Below, one piece after another: positions 1 through 15,100 of a stretch of DNA of 64,000 nt. Location of the stretch: contig NC_134025.1 in NCBI RefSeq assembly GCF_964204645.1, positions 21,608,001 to 21,672,000 on the forward strand. Direction: 5' to 3'. Both the position numbers and the translations under genes were made by a program. This DNA is from Tubulanus polymorphus. Lineage: Eukaryota; Nemertea; Palaeonemertea; Tubulaniformes; Tubulanidae. Position 1 is the stretch's first letter, and every line of letters starts with the position of its first letter. The notes under the pieces were generated by a model, which was given only the letters and a program-made list of their open reading frames with translations, was not told the DNA's origin and ran no database searches.

Positions 1-384
1 ACTTGTATTTTTACTAGATTTTTCTGCGACATCTTTTCCGCGACTTTATTTTTTTTCAAATTCAAATTTCTGCGTCTTTATTTTCTACTGGATTTATCTG
101 CGACTTAAACGTTATGCTTTTTTTGTTTTTAGCTGTTAATCAAATTTAATTTTCTAACTATGAACTTTCGCTACTTTAGCTTCACCAGGTAAAAAGGGTT
201 CGCCATAAGCTGCGAAGTAACTGAAAACCCTAACAATGATAGCGTTTTCCTTGTTGAACGATTCAAATTTTTTTTTTGGGGGGGGAGGGGCAGGGGGGTG
301 GGTTATTCACAAGCTTCAAGACTAATAAAATTATTGTCGTATATTCGATCCCCGGGTCTAAGTGTAGAATTCGGGGTATAAGTG

Positions 385-495
385 GACGACTGGATGACTG
401 GATGACTGGTTTACTGGTTGACTGGACGACTGGATGAGTGGACGACTAGTTGACTGGTTGACTGGTTGACTGGACGACTGGTTGACTGGATGACC
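385..495. repeat. 8-bp minisatellite, unit GACTGGTT/GACTGGAT
   Basis: About 13 variants of GACTGG(T/A)(T/C/G) in tandem. The open frame on the opposite strand is only this repeat. Confidence 0.85.
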
Positions 496-1700
496 ATCAG
501 CACCATCAGCATCACCATGACATGTCCCCGGACAAGATAATAACCACCTAATCATTAAAAACACGTGTCGGATTTTGGCGACGATTTTCAAGGAAAACAC
601 TGTTTTGAAATAAGTTCTGTCAGAGATTCAGCTGAAAGAAGAAACGATTCGTCAAATCAAAATCAATGAAAACTTTTAGAAGTATCAACTATATGAAAAG
701 AAATAATATGGCTGAACAAACATTGTTTACCTATACGTAGTATAGGACTAACATTCGGGAAAATAATGGAGCAATTCATCTTCCGTAAGCTGACAACTAT
801 GTAAAACGAACATGTTCAATGTGGGTAGATAGGTCAATCACAGTGGTGTCGCTTAGTATACGTTGATACGTATATAGACGGCACCTGGTATGAATGCTGT
901 CGAAAAACGACTGTTAGATGAACGATCAACGATGAAAACCATCGTATTCGGTATTCACATCGTAACGACATGGGATCGAATGGAACGAAAGAGACAAAAT
1001 ACTCATCTTTTTCAATCTTCTATGAACTAATACCCGATTTCTGCAGTCTCGATACTGTTTTCAGGGGGGGGGGGGCAATGATGGGTAAAAGCGATTCGAT
1101 ATGCACTTGTCCTATATAATTCTGGATTATACGTATTAGATACGTAAGTTAAGGGTGGTATCTTGTGCTCGGAATTCGTAAGCAGTCAAAACACTGTCAA
1201 ACTGGATAATCGATATCTTTATAGCGGAGGAATACTTGGCGTATCTACTTGCAGTCGGCGATTGGTCGTTTTTGGGTCGCGTAATGGCAGCTCTAATGAT
1301 CGTTTCCGTCTGCTCAGTAAGCAAACGGCATCTTAACTGTCAGTATTTCGGTTGCAATGTTATTGATTTCGTCAGACAATGTTTATCCTAATAACGACGC
1401 CCATTCTCTCCAATGATAACGCCGGTGCGGGAATGTTTTCAAAAATGCACGAAATCAGCGCGAACGATTGATCGAAATTTTTCTACTCTTACAATTTTGA
1501 ATGTCACAATAATCCATATTGGTAGAAACTTAGGTTTTCCTCTGTTTCACGGCAAATCTTGACTAATCAATGCCTTGAATTTCAGTACAGCCTGTTGGCT
1601 AGCGTAAGCATATAATGTAGTTATAAGGTATCAATAATATTTATCATATATATTGTATGTATGATTGTACAAGTCATGTATTATGGTCGACGAAAATAAA

Positions 1701-1737
1701 CATTATCATTATCATTATCAATATCATTATCATTATC

Positions 1738-1772
<35 letters not shown>

Positions 1773-1880
1773 AACTATTATTATAACTATTATTAATATT
1801 ATTACTATTATTACTATTATTACTATTATTACTATTATCATTTTTATTATTATTATTATTATTATTGTTGTTATTATTAT
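1701..1880. repeat. (ATTATC)n/(ATT)n microsatellite
   Basis: Runs of ATTATC change into ATTACT and ATT units. Poly-Ile or poly-Asn open frames here are artefacts. Confidence 0.95.
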
Positions 1881-2577
1881 CGTAACTATGAATATTTCCC
1901 AATGGTATTATTCAACATACAGGGAACAGAAGTAGTAATTTTATGCCGCTGCCCGTGAATGTAAAATTAACATAATGAAGTCTGCGAACTATACTCGTAA
2001 ATCACATTCAATTCTGTCCCACATGAAAGGATTTCTTTTTTCAAAAAAAATAAACACGAGGTTTGAAAAAGTTATCAAACCTTCTTTCAATGGATCAGTT
2101 TGTTGAGACAATCGCTAAGGTATTACGGATGCATTAAATGAATCTACCTTTGATAAATTCCGTACATTACTGAAATTCCATTTTAAATTTGTCTCGGTTC
2201 TTACGAAAACATAAAAACTGTACGGTTCATTAATTAGAAAAACTCGGTTCGAAAAAGGCCACCTCTTTCTATTGTATTCACGATTCTAATTATCTGTTTC
2301 ATTTTACTGTTTTAAGGCAATTCCATTTAATGTAGCGCCGTAATGATTCCCAGCGGTAACTAACGGTCTACTGTCAACTACCACGGGATCCATTTACCAT
2401 CCACGATCATTTCGGCTTGTGCGATATGTGCATACTTATACGTGGCTCGATCCGCCGCCATCGAAGCTATATATGTATCTAGCTAGCTTACAAAATTACA
2501 CGCAGGGTATGGAGTTGTAGGTATGCCATTCTTCGGATTCGGAGAAGTGACGTAAGAAAAGAATACGGAACGTTACG

Positions 2578-2813
2578 AGAGAAATCCCACTATAATTCAG
2601 CCAAAGGTGTAAGGTTCTTGAATAGAAGTGTAAATATATTTGAGCAACGTTTCATCGGCTAAAGGCTATTAGCCATCATTAGCCGTTACTGGTGATAGCT
2701 AATAGCCATCATCGGGCGTACTGGTGAAGGCTGATACTCTTTAGCTGAAACGTTGCTTAAACACTTTTATTCAAGAACTTAACATCTTCGGCTGAATAAC
2801 TGTGAGATTTTTC
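2578..2813. mobile_element. MITE-like element, about 75-bp inverted arms
   Basis: Arms share ATTCAGCC, GTTCTTGAATA(G/A)AAGTGT and GCAACGTTTCA in inverted order. The loop holds a tandem TAGCCATCAT repeat. No ORF. Confidence 0.7.
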
Positions 2814-4440
2814 TATATATTCATCTTACACGGGGATGGGGAACTTCTCGGCTCGATGTGAAACGTTACTTCAAAAGCTTCGGTTTTCGTGATCCATCAC
2901 CCAATTGTGTGTCACGCAGGGCATGATTTTCTTTATCCTGTAATATTGACATCGGTAGATGGAGGCCGGTCGATCATGAAAAACTCTCCCTCGATCGAGA
3001 ATTCTAACCCAACCATATAGAATGACGAGACTATAGCGAAAGACCGCAGGGCCACTATACGCCTACTCTATACCTCACTTATTTCCTCAGCTACTGTATA
3101 TGCTGGCTTCAGGTGTTGTCTTAACATATCGGATGGATTGATGACAACTTTGTATCATTCCGAACTCTCTGAAAACATATTCAGTAGAATTGATTCGTAG
3201 CCCGCTAGGGGTACGACAATGCCCAAATTATCAAACATTGTTGACGACAATATTTTCATTACGTTCATCCGTCGACTTCCTTCGCGCAAGCTTACTGAAC
3301 TTATATCTATTTCTTTTTGATTCCAGTTTAGATGCTAGAAAAAAAATTTGTCAAAGCGAATATGTCGCTATATACATCTTGCAACCATAGATAAAACCTA
3401 TAGGTAGAAAGAATGATGTGAATATGATGTTTGATGCTTAACTGTTCGCACGTCGTGGTAACATGGTATCATGTTTACATTTCTTACTTTTTTTCAAAGA
3501 ATGCTGGAAATGGGCTCTCCATATAGAATGTCCAAAGTCGAGGAGGTTGTGAAGTTTGGACTTTTGTGGACAAGGCTGAAGGAGGGGGGGGGGTTACTTG
3601 GAAGTGGGCATCCTTCTTCCTGCTTAATTCCACTAAGTCAGAACAAATCATTTAGTGCATGATAACTAAATATGATAACTTCAAATTTGAATTAAATGAG
3701 AAACAGATCGCATATACATGTATATGATTTCAAGATAATAAATGGAATAACAAACGGCAATCCAGAGTGTTTAGTAAATGATTTAATTGAATGAAAAAAA
3801 ACACATTATTTTGCATGACTGGATATCCGTTGTCTTTAATTGCTTTTTTCCCAATGGAAAAGGAGGGAGGGGGTTAGTCCAGCAGACATTTTATGGGCAT
3901 GGGGGAGGGGTAACAATTTTTTCAATTTTGTGTCACCATTATGGACAGCCCTTAAATGTTCTTTTCATATTTGATTGTAATATCAGCACCCTGGCCTTCA
4001 AACTTCTGGGCACAACTACGACAATTTATCTATTGTCACGTAGTGCACCATTCCGCATCGAACAACGCGTAAAAATAACGATCGAGGTTTGATGCCGCGT
4101 GGTGGATTGACACCCATCAGTGGGTCTGGACATCAGCTGGACACCATAGTACATGGCGGAAGTGACACATTTTACCAAAGCATCATACGAAATGAATTGC
4201 TACGTAATGGTTATCACAAAAATAATGACAAACACGCGCGTCCATCGGCTTTAGAGAAATGGTTCATTTACCGCGTACGTACATATTGTATAGGGCGAAA
4301 GATGAGGACAAATCCAACCGTTTCCATAAATTACATCTGCAAATCAATATTTAGCTCATTTGCTATGCCAGACTAGCTGAGGTTTGGTTCTCCGCGAGAC
4401 GATTCACCAGCATGGCGCTTGTTGCTATAATGTTCTAGTC

Positions 4441-4505
4441 GAGAGAGACAGAGAGGGAGAGACAGACAGAGATAGAGAGAGAGACAGACAGAGAGAGATA
4501 GAGAC
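4441..4505. repeat. GA-rich low-complexity tract
   Basis: Irregular GAGA/GACA repeats, followed about 180 bp later by the candidate first exon at 4683. Confidence 0.85.
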
Positions 4506-4682
4506 ACTGAGTCAAGATCAAACTGTCACCAGAACACTGTTTTCGACCATTTGGACTTGTTTCGAGAATTTTCAAATCGACATCATCGACGGCCTTCATT
4601 TTAGCACCCTCACTGCCGAAGTAGAAATACTATGGAATTGAAAAATTGATACAATTTGCCGCAAACAGAGTTTAGTCGAACT

Positions 4683-4788
4683 AAGATGGCGGTCGTCAGT
4701 GCTTCACTCGTATGACGGAAACGGGGAGCCTAAAATGCTTCCCCGGGTCGACTCTCAAGACGAGAATAGCAAAAGGAATAGTCATTTG
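4683..4788 (+). promoter_or_regulatory. Candidate first exon with YY1-type start motif
   Basis: AAGATGGCGG (4683-4692) matches the YY1 initiator-type motif often found at first exons. It opens a 9-codon ORF (4686-4715). A second ATG at 4735 opens 18 codons (MLPRVDSQDENSKRNSHL) that end exactly at a good donor, TTG|GTAAGT at 4789. Local GC rises. It could be a distant 5' leader exon of the channel or the start of an unseen gene; if joined to 44095 the frame hits a stop at once, so it would then be an upstream ORF. No transcript evidence. Confidence 0.3.
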
Positions 4789-5560
4789 GTAAGTTAATTT
4801 TACCTATCTGTAGTTTGTAAATGTTTTGATGATAAAAACGTAAAAAAAGCAATCGCTCTTAGTTTGAAAAGGAAAATCGTGTCGACGATTAGAATTTCAT
4901 ATTCATCTATGGATGCAGACGCCCCGCGGCGGCTGACTCGATGCGCCATCTAGGACTTAAATCTTAATAGGACTTTATAACAGTTCATTCTTATCGTGCG
5001 GCGCATTATGTATTTAGATAAAATCGTTGATTTACGCAATCTTTTTGTATTAGTGTTCGAATATATTGAATTTAACTATTTCAATTCTATTCGACGATAC
5101 GTCAAATAGAAAACCGTTCATTTCTCAATGGGCTTTCCTAGTAAGATGAATTATCACACATTTATATCCTCTTCAATAGTTTAAGACGTTACAAATATTC
5201 TGTAGTGAATATATACGTCCAAAGTGAACGTGTTCTAGCAAAGGGCGTTTCCATGGCTTGTGACACAGGGCTGTGTTGGTGAAATTGTTCACGTAACAAT
5301 ATACGTACACAATTTTATATCAACGCACATAACGCAATATGTATATAAACTGCTACTACATATATTTCATCAGCAGCAATATCGGCACATTATTGCAACC
5401 TCCTCCAATAGGAACATATATGGATCGTATTTATGCGCGGCGCAGGCAGTTGTCAATACCTACGCAACAACGACATCTCTCTCCAACGGTTTAGTAATCA
5501 GAACACGAATGCATATCGCGGCAACAAGCTTCAATTTTCTGCGCGATGGGGTTTCATCGC

Positions 5561-5693
<133 letters not shown>

Positions 5694-6375
5694 TATAAAC
5701 CCCTCCCTAAAAATCCTATACATGCATTTATACATTGTCTTATATTGTTGATTCATATTCTAGCAATCGCTCCCAAGTAATGCATGCTGTGCCAGCGTGC
5801 ATTTGATTAAGATTGCCCGTATTGACCAGTTAACCAATTTTCCATTTAAAAACTGGCAAATTGACTTTCTCAACGACCAACCATGCTTTCTTTGAGCGAG
5901 TCTCACAGTGAGACACCTTATCAGTCAAAGGTCCAAACCGTGCGGAAACGGGTGCTTAAATTGTTTTAGCCTAAGCAGGGGCCAATTCTTCAGCCCTTCA
6001 TATCGCAAGTTATTTCAGAGTTTTCCGGAGTTTTTTTAAAGAGATTTATGCACCGAGACTCATCGTCCTCAAGCACAGTGCTACGAACCAGGCCCGGTCA
6101 GGCGGAGTTCGTCAGTTCGAACGAACGCCGCTTTTTAGAAAGTGCCCTTCATAATTTCATTAGAATAATTCTTGACTCAAATACTCTGGTAACAATTCAA
6201 ACCGAATGTCCTACCAGTATTAATATTTGTTATTGAAACACAATAAGATGCCAATGACCCAAGTTTGAGTGGAGTGAAATATTCATTAGATGAATAGTTT
6301 TTTAGAATATTTTCTGGGGGAGGCCACCAGACTGGGCGACGCAACTGCAGTGCTTGCTATTCGAAGATACAGGAG

Positions 6376-6417
6376 AATAATAATAATAATAATAATAATG
6401 ATAATAATAATAATAAC

Positions 6418-6448
<31 letters not shown>

Positions 6449-6472
6449 GTAATAATGATAATAATAATAATT
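6376..6472. repeat. (AAT)n microsatellite, interrupted
   Basis: AAT units with GAT and CAAT interruptions; poly-Ile frames on both strands are artefacts. Confidence 0.95.
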
Positions 6473-7683
6473 TTATTTCCACAATAAATTACGTCAAACA
6501 CGTCAAAAGTTCCCTCTTTGAAATTTAAGGCGACGCGAACTGCAATAAAATGACATCCATATCTGATCAAAAAGTGCAACACAGACTATTTTACTCAAAA
6601 GTTTTCGCCAGTCAGTCCTACGGACAGAATTCACAGGAATACTTTCAATTGCTGGTTTACAGGAAGAAACGACCAACCTTTGAATGTTGGATGTCTTTAG
6701 ACGACATTCGTATTCGCATTCATGATTAATTTTGCTTGAAAATGGCCTGTCCATTGGAAGAGATTAAGTGTTCATGCGATATTATTTTCGGTCCATTGAA
6801 ATTAACGAATTCTTCGTGACAATTTTATTATGTATTCGTGTATTCGATATTATAGAAATATCTATATTTTTGTGACAGTTGTACGGCCACTAGAGCGCAA
6901 TATCGCCACGTGTAGTTGTTGAAACACTGTCAATGGACATTACAATCTATCAATGACGAATACAGTCGGTACCGTGGCGATAGAGTCGTTAATTTTCGCT
7001 GTAACCAGTTGATTCATTATGCATTTGCCATTTTGGAAAATTGAATATATGTATATATGTATATATGTACTGTTCGATATGGATACAGAGTGTCCATGTG
7101 TTCGGCCTTCAAACTGTGGCGATTCCCAGTGGATTCAACACATCAGCTGTGACTTTCAATAGGTTCCATAAATGGACTTGCAGCATCATGGAATACGCAC
7201 AAACGTTGGATTTCAGATTTTCTTTTTAGGCTCATACGTAAATATACAGAAATCTGAGATTAGATCAGATTTTAGCGCGTGCGGGTTAACATAGATATAT
7301 CAAACACCGTAGCATTTCTGCGAATGCGTACTTTCATAGCTGCTGCACACACATACACTGCAGCGGTTTGGTCCGAACTTGCATAATTTATGACAACGCT
7401 ATCATCAGCATCAGGATTTCCGATATTTCCAGCAACCCGCCCATACCACGTGATCTTTGTGTGTGTAAAGAGCGTATCTCCATTAAGCATCCATCCCGAC
7501 TGAACTGCAAAAAACCGCGCGCGGTACCGGTAATGACAAAAATCTTATCTGGCATCCCTGCGCAGTAATTTATATTCTAGAATACCGATCTCATCATCCC
7601 ATCATCATCAGCCACCCAAAGCAAACCAGTGTTTAACTTGTTGTATCGCGTTCGACGCGCTGAGCACATTGAAGAGGAGGGCA

Positions 7684-7879
<196 letters not shown>

Positions 7880-10198
7880 CTAATTTCTTTTAGAATTTTG
7901 TACTCATGAATTCATTATCTGCATAACCTTACTTGCAAAACATCAAACGCGAACCAAAAATATGAAAAAACTAAATTATCATCTGCAAAACCCTACAACT
8001 GAGTGTGTGATTTTGACGGCTTTTTATCGCATTTAGTGTTTGCGTTGTTGCCCGTAGCGTTTAGGGATGAGCGTGCATTTGTCGACTAGAGTTTAATACC
8101 ATTCACGAAATACATATTCTGCAAGGAACGTTATGCGGATAATGAATTCATGAGTATGTAATTCAGCAAGAGGTCGATTTGCTTTCGAGTAGAAAAATAA
8201 GATTCACTCGATTCTATTTCTAAGTTGTTTTGTGATCGAGATATCTGAAATGGAGTTGCATCTCGAGGTTTGACGCTTGGGTAAAATGAAAAGAAATGAA
8301 TGATGGAACGCTAAAACGTATTGAGTAGTATCAGAGAATTTTTCTATTTTGTTTGCTTCGCATTTTACAGTAGAAAAATTCGAGCACAGGTAATTCTGTC
8401 ATACAATATATACATAGGTGTTCAAAAATATGGTCAAAAATACAACAAAAAAAACAAAAATAATTTCGCATGAGATTTTGTAGGTACGTATAATACTATC
8501 ACGCTTTAAAGAAATAGTGTACGTCGCTATCAAGAGGAAAATACTGGTCAAACTAAAAACCTTGCTATTACCAAAACAAATAGATTACCAGATTTAAAGG
8601 TATGATGCGATCCAAATCAGTGAATTCGTTATTCTTAAACGGTTTCATTTCAGTGATCTTATAGGTTTCAGTTTTACTCTGTAAAACCGTATCACTTAGT
8701 CGATTCCATTTACTTGATAAATCCAGGCAGGAAAACTGGCGACTATGCTGTTTTTTGCCTGAAAAAATAAGTCTGTAACCCCTCCGCCAAGGTGCCTATT
8801 ATATATCATCGGAACCATTGACAGCCACCGGCAGACATTCGAGACAAGTTCAGTTGCTTGTAATGGAATGAGAAGCTTTTTTGAATAGTAATGCTGCCTG
8901 ATTAGGAGATTATTCCCCCAAAGCTGTCGTAAAATGCCGCTAGACTTCGGCGTTGAAACGTGGCTAGCATCGCTACTAGCATGATTATCAAGCATTCGGT
9001 TACTTATTCTCTTTATATGTTAATGCATTTTCTAAATATTCGAATTTCGCGTGTTGGTGTGTTTTGTGTTCGATGTTTTGTTTCAAATTGAATTTTCCTT
9101 CTCGATGCGCGAGCGCGCGATTTGGTCGATGTAACGCAATTGTGAAATTATACTACACGGCAATTTACACACGTTGCTCGGCTGTTTACGTCGGTCGCCG
9201 CCGCAGCAACCGAAAATTGATCGCTTTCGTATTGATAACCGATATACAAAAATATCCAGAATCACTCAGAAAAAGGACAATTTCGTTAGTAAAAAGGTTC
9301 GTTTTGTAAATGCCAAATATTGTGACGTAATATCGGTCTTTACTCGTCTGATTGGCTATTACCAAAACGAGCAGGTTTTGAGCTGAGGCCAATTCCGAAT
9401 TGCGTAGTCATGACTTAGGATAGCCTTAGTTAAAAGCTTAGATCGTAATCCCTACTTTATGATTTAAGGCTCGATCTCGTATTTCTTCTCGATCGAACGC
9501 ACGAAAGAAGATCGCAATCTTAAATCAGAATTCCATTTTTGATCGTGGATCCCATTGAGTCTTTCGTCGGAGTGTGTAAATAATGTTAGAAATTCGTAAT
9601 TCCATGCATAATTTTGACCGTGTAATAAATAGATAAATATCTATACACGCATATAGTTCGAGGCTATACGGCTGTATATATGCGAAGGGAATTATTACCA
9701 ATGCCGAGAATGATACATTTATTGTTTTCAAGTGCTAGAACAATGGGATACGACGATGGCATAATTGTTTCTATTGACGAATCCATTGATCACTCATGAG
9801 CCTTTCACTCGAGGATAAATCTATATGTACCCTATAACCAGACAATGCAACCTTAATTGCATCATAACTGTATAATGGTGTTCGTTTTCCATACATTGTT
9901 TCCGGTTTTCGCATGCAGAATTCAATAACCACGGGACGACGTTTACATTATGACGAGCTTTCTATTATGAAGCGATCTTGCTTTCATCGCTCTTAACATA
10001 TAGATAGATATGTGCGTATGGATGATAAACCCGCATTCACAATGACCCGGCATTAAAATATGCTTAAACTTCTGGGTCTATCCGGTAACAAATCATCAAA
10101 GTTTCATCAGTAACGCCAGTAATAATAATCCTTCGGGGTAAACATCCCCAAATCCAGTTTTGCTTACGGTAATTTGTAGTTGAGAAATATTTCCAAAG

Positions 10199-10298
10199 NN
10201 NNNNNNNNNNNNNNNNNNNNNNNNNNNNNNNNNNNNNNNNNNNNNNNNNNNNNNNNNNNNNNNNNNNNNNNNNNNNNNNNNNNNNNNNNNNNNNNNNN
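10199..10298. other. Assembly gap (100 N)
   Basis: Exactly 100 unknown bases, the usual placeholder length, so true size is unknown. It borders the degenerate transposase region on its right side. Confidence 0.99.
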
Positions 10299-10852
10299 AA
10301 TCAACCGAGACAAATTTGTCTTCTATGAATTTGTTGGTCCTCTTGACTTATCATGCTGCGCTGGAACGTCCTTTGCTATGGTAACCATCTTTACCATTGC
10401 AGAATTGAGCTCGACGTCGCATTTCCTTCACGGAATTTTGATACAATTCATTCGGCATTTCCGCAAAAGCTGTTAAGATCCGAACTCTTAAGTCCTCGAT
10501 CGATGCTGATTCGTGTTTAGAATACCTCGGATCTTACGAATCTCCGCCGGAAGAAATCGCGACGAGTTAGGTCCGGAGATCTTGGTGACCATTCCCGAGT
10601 ATGCCCAAGTTCGATAAAACGGTCAACGAAATGGTGTTCACGAATTGTATAACAAATCGGTGAACACTATGGTGCTCCATTTTGAATCCACCGGAGTCGA
10701 ACAAACGTTTCATTGATGGATTGCAATAAGTTCAGGTATTTCAGAGAAATTTTGAATTTGAAAGTAGGCTTCCTCCATTAAAACGAAACGGCGTTCACGA
10801 TTTGCAACTATAAACCGGAGAACCATGGTGCTCATCTCTTTCAACGACATGG
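10299..10852 (-). pseudogene. Decayed mariner/Tc1-type (IS630 superfamily) transposase
   Basis: Reading the minus strand from about 10700 to 10510 gives RWIQNGAP, a stop, then ...FIELGHTREWSPRSPDLT...DFF. This resembles the family pattern QDGAPPH...W(P)PRSPDLTPLDFF of the DDE/D catalytic core, including the second catalytic aspartate region. At least one stop and several divergent residues show it is dead. The part from 10300 to 10500 gives a weaker match to the C-terminal tail. It abuts the N gap and the (AAT)n tract, and parts are duplicated (see findings). It is not a working gene. Confidence 0.6.
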
Positions 10853-11242
<390 letters not shown>

Positions 11243-12131
11243 TTATTTTTCATTTAACTACATTTCCACGATTAAGGACAATACAGAAAAATTGAGTAAA
11301 GTTGAATGCAACAAGTTCATGTATTGCGAAGTTATTTTACATTTAAAAGTAGGCTACCCCCATTATCATTACCAGCAAAAAAGGTATCAATAAACTACAT
11401 AATAGGTGTATATACATGTATATTGTTACATCACCAATCAAATATTACGTTAAACAGTCCCCCTGTACCAACACCATTATACACGGATAGAAAGCGGTTG
11501 GAATCAGAGATATATATCATATAAATATTATATTCGTTACTATGTCGATTATTGCTATCCGCAGAATGATAATTATTGACTGTTTTGTGTCGAGAATAAT
11601 TTATCCCCGGAAAGCATCACCAACACCTGTCGACCAATTAACGTATCCCATTCATAAATCATATTAACTTCTGCCCGATTTATCATATCCTTTAATATCG
11701 TATTGAAAACATTTATATCGAATACTTTATTTACTGCTGGCTGCGCGATAGATACTTTTATCGTTGTTTTCGTATTTGAAAAATCGCTAGAAATTTCGGT
11801 TTATCTGTAATGGCGTGTGCATTATCACAGCGGTTTAACACGGTTGGTATTTTTAATTAGGCAATTCACAGTCACACTGTAACCACATGGGTATGTGTTA
11901 TTAGTTGGATTTTGATACGACCGTAACCAGCCGATGAAGCGGGGTGTTTTTCGACCTATCGCATGCGGTCGATTTTCCGCGCGCACGCGCAGACCCAAGG
12001 GCAAATAACTTCCGGTTTATGTTTTGTATATAAACGATGGTTATCATAAATATCCTTTTTTATTGTACCCTTGACGCGGTGTGAAAACAAAGCTTGGCTC
12101 CTCTGCTTCCCAACTTGCCATTTACCATCCG

Positions 12132-12145
12132 GTTTCCATGGAAAC
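12132..12145. promoter_or_regulatory. Possible RFX X-box (perfect palindrome)
   Basis: GTTTCCATGGAAAC fits the X-box consensus GTHNYYATRRNAAC and is a perfect 14-nt palindrome. RFX factors control ciliary and neuronal genes (established), but no promoter or gene is recognised beside it, so function is only suggested. Confidence 0.3.
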
Positions 12146-15100
12146 GCGATACGCAATCCTATCCATCTATGAGACCATTGCAGTCTGCACGTATACAGCG
12201 ATGTGAGTTCCGTTACTGCGAAAATGGAGGGATATTTAGTCAATATTTTAGCGAATGATTAAAATTCAGTCGTTATTTGTATATCTGCCCGTCGAGTAAT
12301 CGCTTGTTCTCAATAAGCTCCACCATATTTCGAAAAAGGTCAATTGTTTATCGTATATTACGCATTTCTGTTTGTAAAAAACACCATGATGAACTCATGA
12401 CAATGTGACGATCTAGATATCGCCCACCCATATGCTTTTTTCACCGGACCACTGCATATGGTCAATAAAATGCGAAGTTACATACCTAAAATTTGGAAAT
12501 GGCCATATCATCTTTTCTATTAAGTACGGCAAGGATCCACCACTAAACTATGACGTCACGAGCATGATCTCTATACAGTTACAACATATAATACAACAGA
12601 ATCGGCACAGGCCCGTATTAAGGGGCTTGGGGTCCGCCTCCTGCTTATGGGTGAAGTTCAATCCTGGATATCAGACTAAGGGAAACCTGAGCATGGGTTT
12701 AAAAAAAAATTAGTCACTCATTTTGTCACACGATTTGTTAGTCCTCGGTCAAAATCGGTTCGAACCTTCCTTAATTCGAGGCCAAAAATGAAGTAAAACC
12801 TTTTGGAAAATCAAGTGATTTGAAGAACGAAAGGTATATATTTCACCCATTTCCAACCCAATGTACGAGAAGCCGTGAAAAGTGCTCCTCGTTTTATCTG
12901 ATTTGTGAAGATTTCCCGGGGAGCTCCACGCGCCTTAGGTTGCGTTTGCACATCATATAAGTTCCTTTTGATGAACGTCGACCCCCTCCCCCCACCCCCA
13001 CAAAATGTATATAGGGCTGGATACGAGCCAGTGGTAGCGTAACAAATTCCGTGATCATTCAAACAGAAAGACCTCGGAGAAAAGGATGTTGTTGATTGAG
13101 GCTGGCCGTGCCGGCGAGCTGAGTTCAACAGCCAGCCGTTCGACGAATTATTCAAGATTCGAATCTATATTCGCAGTAGATTTTTCTTCCGCTGAAGTCG
13201 AACGCGGATCTTTAGAGAGTTACGACGGGTAATGGTTCATTAACGCCCATATAGAGCACACAATACCGTCACTGATCACACGTTGCATGTGAGGCTGATT
13301 TGATTAAAATCCCATCCATGCCATACACAAATCTTCATTCTTTTAGATTTGAATTTCAACCTTTTCTCTGAACCACGTTCTGTTTCCCAGAAGGTTTGCA
13401 TGGCTTTTTAGATAATAGTGGTAGATGCCTATATAGGTCTCACGACGAAAAAGAATCGCGTAGGAAAACTGTTTATACGCATATACGACAAGCTGTATGA
13501 CCACTGGCCAAGTGGCGGTAATTCCAGTTATTGGTTTACTGGTTAGCACGCTTACTTCCTACGTGCGAGACTCTGGGTTTTATATGCTCGTTGAATGCGC
13601 GTATGTTTCATCTAAATCGAAAACTCGAGAATTTCTCTACATTTTATTCATTGTAACAACAGTCAACACATCATCGGATACTCCGTGATAACATCAATGG
13701 CCCTACGCATAAGAAAAAAGGCGGTATCACATGTCATTTTTGATTAGTAATTCTTGAAACTTGGAATATATTTTATGTACATATACACGATTTGGTCGCG
13801 GAAGCTTTCAGCGTCTGAATACAATTTATATAGGAGACAATTCTGTGTGATTCTTATTGATCCGCAAACTAAACAAAGTTCCTAGATGAACGCAATAGAT
13901 GACATCCTATTCATATTTGAAGCAAAACGCTCAGGCCTATCCCATATACGCTCCGATATTCTGTCTGACTAAGATTAATTGAATTGCATTGAGCGGAATT
14001 GACCAAACTAAGATCAGGCAATGATGAGTCATATATCCTATGTGCCATTCCATCACAGGATACAAGAGATGAATTAATCGAAATAATAGTCGCCGTATCG
14101 ATGTATATGCAACACGTCATCTTGCACTGACTATTCATAATCTGATGCGCTGATAATCAGTAATTATCAATCTAGAGAATCCGCAGGGTTCGAATTCTAA
14201 GGGATACAATGTTCATGACCGAACTAATTGTCACCCGGACTTTGGAGTTTAACGACTGTTCTAGTATACAGCCGTGCATAGTCATCACCCGAATCTAGTA
14301 AATGTTAATCTCGGTAGAAATCAAATTATCAGGCGCGAAGTTAAGCGACACCGAATCTCATATTTATTCGAATTAGTAAACCGTTTCGGCTCAGGGTAGA
14401 ATTAACCGGCTAGATTTTACTTCGGAGCCGCGCAACACGCACGCGTTGTAGACTAAGATTATAAGTTAAACGCCTTGATGACTGAAGGGATTCAGCCTGT
14501 TCCCTCTGCCTATATGTTATGCAAAGGTAATAAGCGTATATCCTAATCTCAAAAGAGGCATCTCATCAAACATTTATCGAATAGAGGCAAAGATGGCGAA
14601 TCCATTGGCTCTACAGATTAGCGTGCTGGCAATCAAAAGGTTCGTTTCGTGCGCGTGTTCTTGTTCTGTGTGCCTCTCACGGTAGCAACCGACGAAGACA
14701 ATATAGTTTTTAACACTGAGGTTAGAAGCTACGTAGCAAAATCATAGAAACGATTGGCTCTTGGTTGTTCGATGCGGGTGCCATCATGTTTAGCAGGCGA
14801 TGGATCCTTTCCGTATCGCAGTGACTCGTTTCTTTTCTTTTTCACCGATTTGTCGATAACTCATTGGGCGTCGATAGAGGCTTTATGAGGATAGAGTGGT
14901 CGGTTCATTCAGCACAAAGTGTGCGGTGTCAGCGGTGTTTTCGAGTTAGGGCTGCGGAAGTTGACAGATTGAAATTGAAATTTATTTTCATTAAAATGTA
15001 AAATGTTTCTACATTATTGGACGGTGTTACAAATATAAGTTAAGGAAGAAAAATGTAACAAGATAATGGAGCTATATGGAGAGGCTGAAAGTCTACTTGG

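Larger units (their letters stand above)
1..4660. other. No recognised gene; repeats only
   Basis: AT-rich sequence with G-runs near 277 and 1063, the 8-bp minisatellite, the ATTATC array and the 2578 MITE-like element. Open frames of up to 101 codons (for example 3787-4092) show no domain or splice support. Confidence 0.7.

Noticed and set aside
12048-12056. Another ATATCCTT-type U12 donor (similar at 11688)
   Set aside because: No upstream exon in frame and no matching branch site plus AC nearby; chance match.
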